From Gemmatimonadales bacterium (GTDB taxonomy: Bacteria; Gemmatimonadota; Gemmatimonadetes; Gemmatimonadales; GWC2-71-9), in NCBI GenBank assembly GCA_013816685.1, contig JACDDX010000106.1, positions 1 to 6,241 of the forward strand: a DNA stretch of 6,241 nucleotides, given 5' to 3'. The notes below the pieces were generated by a model. That model saw nothing but the letters and a program-made list of their open reading frames with translations, did not search any database and was not told the origin of the DNA. Positions 1 to 3,835 of the stretch are shown here, piece after piece. The number at the start of each line of letters is the position of its first letter. The stretch's first letter is position 1. Position numbers and translations under genes: made by a program.

Positions 1-1997
1 GGATGCAGAAGGGCGCTGCCGATCTGCTGGCGACCAGGCTGACGGTGGAAGGCGGCGTTCGCGCGGCGGACGCGCGGGCCGTGGAGGGTGCCTGGCAACG
101 CCTCACGACACGAAGCGGCCACGTCCCATCTCCGACTGACGGCCGGGACGTGGCGGCGCATGTCGGCGCCGGCCGCCTCGTCCAGGGGAGTATCGTCGGT
201 ACGCCCGGCCACCTGACCTTGGCCTCGGTGGTGATCGCCACGCTCGATGGTGCCGAGCTGGCGCGTGCCAGTGTGGAAGGCCCTGCCGACAGTCTGCCGT
301 CGCTGCTCGATCGATTGGCCATCCGGCTGCTCTCAGGTGCGGCCGGGAGAGATTCCGCCCGACTGGCGGAGGCGCCGACCGCTTCGCTCCCCGCACTCCG
401 TTCCTATCTGGCCGGACGGAACGCGTTCAGGACAGGCCGAGTGAAGATTGCCGGAGCTCGGCTGCAGCAGGCGACGGTGCTGGATTCGACCTTCGCTCTC
501 GCCGCGCTGGAGCTGGCGCATGCGTCGTTGTGGACGGGGGATGGCGACGCCGGGAGGCGGGGGAAACGGCTGGCGCTGGCCGGCCGCGCACGACTCGATC
601 CGGCGGACCGGGCGCTGCTGGACATCTGGTCTGGCCCGATGTTGACTGCATCCGAGCGGATCGACCAGTGGCGGGCAGCCACGATCGCGTATCCGGACCG
701 GCCCGAGCCGTGGTACGAGCTCGGTGATGTCTACTACCACCTGGGACTGTCGGCCGGAGTGCCCAACCCCTTCCGGCTCGCGGAGGAGGCCTTCCAGCGC
801 GGGTGGGCGATCGACTCCGCGGAAGCGACCGGGGGGGCATTGGCATCCGGTGTGTCCCCGACGGTCGCCGAGCCGCTGAAGCACATGGTGGAGATCGCCC
901 AGACGGGCCACGACACTGCCACCGTGCTCCATCTGGTCGCGCCGGCGCTCGCCGCCGACTCGACCTCGAAGCAGGGGTGGTATCTGCGGTGGCATCGCGC
1001 CGTGGCCCTCGGCGCGGCGGCGCAGCGCGCCTTCTGGGCCGACTCCCAGTCGATCAATCCGGAGGCGTTCGGCCAGATCTTTCAGTTCGTCGAATTCTCC
1101 GGTGTCGCCGCGCAGGACTACGGACGCGCGGCCAACCTCGACATTCCGTACTGGGAATCCAGTGGCGGCTGGGCGGGTGGTTCGTTCGAGCGCGCGATGG
1201 TGGCGCTGGACCGCGGCCGACCCCGCGAAGCGACGCGGTATCTGGCGGAGATCGAGAATGGCGGGAGTACCGGCCCTCGCGAACGTCCGGGTGGGTGGCG
1301 CCTCGGAGAAGGTGGCGACCCCGGGTGGATTCATCTCACGCTCTACTGGGGAGCGGACACTCTGCGCGCGGCGGCCGCGGTCCAGCGGCTCCTCGCGGTC
1401 GCCCGCGGTGTGTCAATGAGTGGGGACGCCGCACGCGATCAACTGGAGGCGCGCTGTGTCCTCGCGACCTGGCGCGCCGCCCATGGCGACTACGACTACG
1501 CTGCTGCGACGGTGCGGCAGCTCCGCACGGCGCGGGTGCGCGGACTGCATGGCGCGGACTCCCTCACACTCGAGGGGTTCACGACGCTGTGCGCCGCGCT
1601 GCTCGAGGCGAGGCGGGCGACTGCGCTGCGCCTGGCCGATGCGCGAGCAACGCTCCACGCCGCCGACGCAGCGAGCCAGCGCTTCGACACCTTTCTCCCC
1701 GCGCTGGGCGCAAATCTGGTCGTGGCGCACCTCGCCGAGCAGCAGGGGGACCTGCCGCTGGCGCTGCGTGCGGTCCGGAGGCGCGCGGGGATGTATGGGT
1801 TCTTCCCGGCGTGGCATCTGTCCAGCTTCCTGCGGGAGGAGGGCCGGCTGGCCGCGCTGACGGGGGATACGGTCGGTGCCGTGGGAGCCTATCGACAATA
1901 CCTCGCCCTCCGTCCCGACCCCGAGCCGGAGGTGCGGCCCGAGGTGGAACGGGTGCGCGGGGAACTGGCCGCGCTGCCGCGGGCGCCGGATCGGTAG
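1..1997 (+). CDS. TolB-like/TPR regulator, C-terminal part (5' partial)
   Basis: The reading frame is open from the left edge and ends at TAG 1995-1997; 664 complete codons are visible. The ATG at position 3 is probably internal. The preceding bases fit a Trp codon, and the paralogue at 3836 reads AWLNEGVADLL where this one reads (W)MQKGAADLL. By that alignment about 355 N-terminal residues (winged helix, BTAD domain, membrane helix) should lie outside the window, if this gene has them. Visible residues 1-110 match the second part of a TolB-like/FlgO-like domain and include RASVEGPADSLPSL. From about residue 129 (LPALRSYLAGRNAF) follow degenerate TPR-type helical pairs, for example ATVLDSTFALAALELAHAS and YPDRPEPWYELGDVYYH. 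A last TPR-like pair precedes the stop (GDTVGAVGAYRQYLALRPDP). The likely role is the sensory or protein-interaction part of a membrane-bound transcription factor. That role is inferred from the paralogue because no DNA-binding part is in view. Confidence 0.85.
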   Translation, partial: MQKGAADLLATRLTVEGGVRAADARAVEGAWQRLTTRSGHVPSPTDGRDVAAHVGAGRLVQGSIVGTPGHLTLASVVIATLDGAELARASVEGPADSLPSLLDRLAIRLLSGAAGRDSARLAEAPTASLPALRSYLAGRNAFRTGRVKIAGARLQQATVLDSTFALAALELAHASLWTGDGDAGRRGKRLALAGRARLDPADRALLDIWSGPMLTASERIDQWRAATIAYPDRPEPWYELGDVYYHLGLSAGVPNPFRLAEEAFQRGWAIDSAEATGGALASGVSPTVAEPLKHMVEIAQTGHDTATVLHLVAPALAADSTSKQGWYLRWHRAVALGAAAQRAFWADSQSINPEAFGQIFQFVEFSGVAAQDYGRAANLDIPYWESSGGWAGGSFERAMVALDRGRPREATRYLAEIENGGSTGPRERPGGWRLGEGGDPGWIHLTLYWGADTLRAAAAVQRLLAVARGVSMSGDAARDQLEARCVLATWRAAHGDYDYAAATVRQLRTARVRGLHGADSLTLEGFTTLCAALLEARRATALRLADARATLHAADAASQRFDTFLPALGANLVVAHLAEQQGDLPLALRAVRRRAGMYGFFPAWHLSSFLREEGRLAALTGDTVGAVGAYRQYLALRPDPEPEVRPEVERVRGELAALPRAPDR

Positions 1998-2267
1998 GCT
2001 CCTGCCCGAGTTCCCGGCAGAGAGCTGCTCGTCGCGGAAGTGTTGAGCCCCTCCACCTCGGTTCGCGATCGCTTCGTCAAGCGGGTGCGGTACCGGGAAG
2101 CCGGCGTGCCGCTCTGCTGGGTGGTCGATGGTGACGAGCGGGCAGTGGAGGGCTGGACCCCCGCGGATGACTTTCCCGCGCTCGAGCGTAACCGCGTGGT
2201 CTGGCACGCGCCGGGCGCACGGGCGCCATTTACGCTGGCTCTCGAGGAGCTGTTCCGCCCTCTGTAA
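1998..2267 (+). pseudogene. Uma2-family (PD-(D/E)XK) nuclease remnant, C-terminal half
   Basis: Codons after the upstream TAG, in the same frame, read VPGRELLVAEVLSPSTS and then VRDRFVKRVRYREAGVP and CWVVDGDE, ending at TAA 2265-2267. This is the conserved C-terminal half of Uma2 (DUF820) proteins, whose usual pattern is E-V-L-S-P-S-T, D..K...Y...GV..YW.VD. Uma2 proteins are generally about 180-200 residues long. Here only about 85 residues remain, and the N-terminal half with the catalytic Asp strand (PDV-type) is absent from all nearby frames. Translation could restart at GTG 2040 to give 75 residues, but no good ribosome-binding site precedes it and the product would lack part of the active site. 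I therefore call it a 5'-truncated remnant. Its 3' end overlaps the convergent 67-residue gene by 38 bp. Uma2 proteins are nuclease-like and usually of unknown role. Confidence 0.7.
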
Positions 2268-2433
2268 ACGGGAGCTTCGGCATGTAGTGCGGTGTGCTCA
2301 GCGCAAAGACGAGCAACGCCTCGGCGATGGCCAGGCGCTCGGCAGGCGTGAGACGCAGGTTGTCACGGAGCTGGACGAGCACCGGCGCTTCCCAGGCGTC
2401 GTCAACATGTGTCGATCCCGCTTCGGGCGTCAT
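2230..2433 (-). CDS. Small helical companion protein of the nucleotidyltransferase (67 aa)
   Basis: This 67-residue frame begins with ATG (complement of 2431-2433), which overlaps the TGA of the upstream nucleotidyltransferase as ATGA, so translation is probably coupled. The sequence is acidic at the start. It contains the segment VLVQLRDNLRLTPAERLAIA followed by EALLVFAL, which looks like a short linker, a helix-turn and an amphipathic helix. No catalytic motif, signal peptide or membrane segment is seen. Segments of the type RDNLRLTPEER are, from memory, frequent in small proteins encoded next to AbiEii/MNT-like nucleotidyltransferases, but I cannot name a family. A role as partner or antitoxin is inference from coupling and size only. 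The last dozen residues (EGGTAPREPA) are encoded opposite the Uma2 remnant and look unconserved, so the native C-terminus may have been changed by the rearrangement there. Confidence 0.72.
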   Translation of the reverse strand: MTPEAGSTHVDDAWEAPVLVQLRDNLRLTPAERLAIAEALLVFALSTPHYMPKLPFTEGGTAPREPA

Positions 2434-2924
2434 CGCGACCGCATCCCTCGAATCTGCTCCAGGCGCTCGACGTCCAGCAGATCCTGCGGCCGCCCCGCGG
2501 TTCGTTTCAGCTGAATCAGATCGTCGAGCGATGCCACCCTGATCGCGGTCTCTCCCGCCATCATGACCACAGAGCGGTTCCACAGCTCCTCGAAGTCCAT
2601 CGGGTACGCCACGAACAGATCGACGGCGACGTATCCGCGCTGGTCCCGAAACGAGAGTACCACCATCTGCTTTTCGCGGGCCCACGCCGCGCGCTGCGTC
2701 GGATCCGCGAACGCCTCCGCGGGGACCGGAACCGCAGGGGCGTATCCTAGAGCGGTGAGGACGCCGACAGCCCGGCGGGCCTCGGCGGGCTCGAGATCCA
2801 CGACCAGGTCCACGTCCCGCGTCAGCCGGATCACGCCGTGCAGCACGGTGGCGATCCCGCCCACCGCCACATAGCGGACCCGGCCCGCCTCCAGCGCATG
2901 AAAGATCGGCTCGAAGAGCTGCAT
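2430..2924 (-). CDS. AbiEii/MNT-like nucleotidyltransferase (164 aa)
   Basis: The protein has the hallmarks of the minimal nucleotidyltransferase fold used by AbiEii/AbiGii-type toxins and related MNT proteins. The substrate-binding glycines lie in VGGIATVLHG (residues 21-30). RLTRDVDLVV (33-42) supplies the two metal-binding aspartates D37 and D39. A third acidic strand is VAVDLF (99-104, D102). The C-terminal segment SLDDLIQLKRTAGRPQDLLD (132-151), with K140, R145 and D148, matches the conserved tail of the AbiEii-like superfamily. The 164-residue length fits small single-domain members rather than full AbiEii (about 300). The start gives the normal 15-20 residues ahead of the RYVAVGG strand. 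The family transfers nucleotides to tRNA or protein targets, often as the toxin of a two-gene module; here the target is unknown. It is co-transcribed and ATGA-coupled with the 67-residue gene. All key residues are intact, so it is probably active. Confidence 0.85.
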   Translation of the reverse strand: MQLFEPIFHALEAGRVRYVAVGGIATVLHGVIRLTRDVDLVVDLEPAEARRAVGVLTALGYAPAVPVPAEAFADPTQRAAWAREKQMVVLSFRDQRGYVAVDLFVAYPMDFEELWNRSVVMMAGETAIRVASLDDLIQLKRTAGRPQDLLDVERLEQIRGMRSR

Positions 2925-2930
2925 CGCGGC

Positions 2931-2936
2931 AATATA
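2931..2936 (-). promoter_or_regulatory. Candidate -10 element of a leaderless promoter
   Basis: On the minus strand the hexamer TATATT is followed by six bases (GCCGCG) and then the ATG of the nucleotidyltransferase. That is the spacing expected when transcription starts at the A of the start codon (TANNNT-N6-ATG, the leaderless pattern known from several GC-rich phyla). It is the only AT-rich patch in about 300 bp. No convincing -35 is visible 17-18 bp upstream, and the only Shine-Dalgarno-like bases (GGAT) are too far from the ATG. Confidence 0.45.
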
Positions 2937-2967
2937 TCCGGCTCACCCCGCGAGGCTTCCGGCGAGG

Positions 2968-3012
2968 GCCACCGCCCTGAGATGAACCTGATGTCGGCAA
3001 CAGGGCGGGGGC
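2968..3012. repeat. Inverted repeat, 8-bp perfect core
   Basis: CCGCCCTG (2972-2979) is perfectly complementary to CAGGGCGG (3001-3008) across a 21-base loop. After one A/G mismatch, the pairing continues for three more bases (GCC with GGC). It lies about 45 bp upstream of the nucleotidyltransferase start. It could be an RNA stem on the plus strand or a protein-binding dyad. GC-rich sequence makes chance dyads fairly common. Confidence 0.5.
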
Positions 3013-3046
3013 AAGGCCCAGCCGCCGGCACCCCGGCCGAACGGTG

Positions 3047-3079
3047 GGCGAGGAGCCGGCGCCCCAGCCGGTGCTCGCC
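3047..3079. repeat. Inverted repeat, GGCGAG...CTCGCC
   Basis: The outer arms GGCGAG (3047-3052) and CTCGCC (3074-3079) are perfect. A small asymmetric internal loop separates them from inner CCGG/CCGG pairing around an 8-base loop. It lies between the first dyad and the terminator. Function is unknown, and chance is possible at this base composition. Confidence 0.35.
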
Positions 3080-3133
3080 GCCGCGCTGGTGGACGACGAC
3101 GTGCTGTAGGCGTCGACTTCAGGTTGATGGAAC

Positions 3134-3165
3134 AAAGCGCCAGGGAGAAATCCCGGGCGCTTTTT
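3134..3165 (+). terminator. Intrinsic terminator with GAAA tetraloop, probably bidirectional
   Basis: The stem AAAGCGCC/GGCGCTTT (3134-3141 with 3156-3163) is followed, after one A/G mismatch, by GGGA/TCCC closed by a GAAA (GNRA-type) loop at 3147-3150. Five T follow on the plus strand (3161-3165). On the minus strand the flank reads TTTGTT, so it can also stop transcripts from the lipoprotein gene, whose stop codon lies 65 bp away. The stronger T-tract faces the plus strand, where no clear gene precedes it. Confidence 0.8.
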
Positions 3166-3229
3166 CACGGAGTTTTGCCACCGATCCTTGCGCGCTCTGT
3201 TGTTGGGGCCGAGGCAGCGCTTGCGCCGA

Positions 3230-3748
3230 TCAGCCCCGACACACGGCGCTGTCGATCTCCTTGGTGACCTTGAAGTCGCCGCTCGGGAAGAAGACGACGT
3301 GGAAAGTATGCTTCAGCGTAAAGGACAGGCCCGCCGGCGAGCTGTTGATATGGACGGCGTCCCGAAAGCTGTAGCTGAAATTGAGAGCATCGACGGTGGG
3401 CGAGTTGAACTGTTCGTTAAAGGTCGAGTGGCTGGTGTAGGAGACGCCCGTCGTCAGCCCCGTGCCGGTCTCCGAAATCGTGGCATGGAACTCCGAATGC
3501 TGGTTATCCACGTTGTTCGAATGCCCGACCAGGGTGCCAGTGAGGTGCACCGTTTCACCGTTGCACGGGTTGACGTAGGTCTCATCCAGTGGAAAGGTCT
3601 GCGACTCATGGACCACGAGGGCTTGATCGGTTGAAGCGGCCGCGGGGCCGGGTGAAGACTCTGCAGTCGGGCCGGACTCGGCGCCGCAGCCGGGCAGGAG
3701 GGTTGCCATCATCATGGCCGCCGGCACCGCTGTCAGTGATCGCATCAT
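3230..3748 (-). CDS. Secreted lipoprotein of unknown function (172 aa)
   Basis: The start ATG (complement of 3746-3748) follows a GGAGAG ribosome-binding site by four bases; an upstream in-frame ATG at 3832 has no such support. The N-terminus MMRSLTAVPAAMMMATLLPGC is a lipoprotein signal peptide with lipobox LPGC and Cys21 as the acylated residue. An Ala/Ser/Pro-rich tether (22-45) follows. The mature domain (about 46-172) reads as alternating polar/hydrophobic beta strands, e.g. ETVHLTGTLVGH, LTTGVSYTSHSTFNEQF, FTLKHTFHVVFFPSGDFKVT. It contains two cysteines, NPCNGE (C62) and AVCRG (C170), near its two ends that could form a disulfide. From memory this pattern (NPC.GE, TG..Y..., NE.F, FH.T.N.NG, C-terminal ECRG) recurs in secreted bacterial proteins of unknown function; I know no assigned activity. 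G+C is visibly lower than in neighbouring genes. It is divergent from the BTAD regulator and may be its target. Confidence 0.85.
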   Translation of the reverse strand: MMRSLTAVPAAMMMATLLPGCGAESGPTAESSPGPAAASTDQALVVHESQTFPLDETYVNPCNGETVHLTGTLVGHSNNVDNQHSEFHATISETGTGLTTGVSYTSHSTFNEQFNSPTVDALNFSYSFRDAVHINSSPAGLSFTLKHTFHVVFFPSGDFKVTKEIDSAVCRG

Positions 3749-3752
3749 GGGA

Positions 3753-3758
3753 CTCTCC
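3753..3758 (-). promoter_or_regulatory. Shine-Dalgarno GGAGAG of the lipoprotein gene
   Basis: GGAGAG on the minus strand lies four bases before ATGATG (starts at 3748 and 3745). It decides the start in favour of the lipoprotein signal peptide over the upstream ATG at 3832. Confidence 0.7.
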
Positions 3759-3779
3759 ACGTTGCAGAGGTTGATTTGT

Positions 3780-3793
3780 GCGCCATCCGGCGC
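3780..3793. repeat. Dyad GCGCC-N4-GGCGC in the divergent intergenic region
   Basis: A perfect 5-bp dyad with a 4-base spacer (ATCC) sits between the divergent starts at 3748 (-) and 3836 (+). It is the only clear symmetric element in this 87-bp gap. It is therefore the best visible candidate for a regulator-binding site serving one or both genes. No convincing -35/-10 pair was found for either direction. Confidence 0.35.
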
Positions 3794-3835
3794 TTGCCCG
3801 GAACGACGCCCGCCCGTAGGCTTGATGAGCATCGG

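Larger units (their letters stand above)
2925..3229. other. Gene-poor intergenic region with serial hairpins
   Basis: No frame here looks like a conserved protein. The plus strand has a 42-codon stretch (2981-3109) ending in EEPAPQPVLAAALVDDDVL and TAG, without a clear ribosome-binding site. It could be the tail of a lost gene or chance. The region carries three inverted repeats in succession (2968-3012, 3047-3079 and the terminator at 3134-3165). The part 3166-3229, just beyond the lipoprotein stop, shows nothing further. Confidence 0.5.

Noticed and set aside
3..5. ATG at position 3 as the true start of the first gene
   Set aside because: The paralogue continues for about 355 residues upstream of the corresponding position, and the residue aligns inside a conserved helix, so it is internal.
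333..1334. 333-residue open frame on the minus strand
   Set aside because: It lies wholly opposite the regulator gene. Its Arg/Pro/Gly-rich, low-complexity composition is typical of antisense frames in GC-rich DNA, with no recognisable motif.
2002..2020. CTGCC/GGCAG inverted repeat after the first regulator
   Set aside because: It has only 5 bp per arm and no T-tract, so it is not a credible terminator or a clear transposon end.
803..2134. 443-residue plus-strand frame overlapping the first regulator
   Set aside because: It is Arg/Gly-rich and without domain signals, whereas the overlapping frame matches the paralogue throughout. It is a frame shadow.
1413..2207. 264-residue minus-strand frame
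   Set aside because: It is antisense to the regulator's 3' end and the Uma2 remnant; it has shadow composition and no motif.
2230..3168. Whole 312-residue minus-strand frame starting at 3168
   Set aside because: Only the last 67 residues look like a protein. The upstream part overlaps the nucleotidyltransferase in another frame and is Arg/Gly-rich. The ATGA start at 2433 is preferred.
3217..3797. Octamer GCGCTTGC present at 3217 and 3790 at both ends of the lipoprotein gene
   Set aside because: Eight bases in GC-rich DNA recur by chance. There is no extension and no target-site duplication around it, so no support for a mobile unit.
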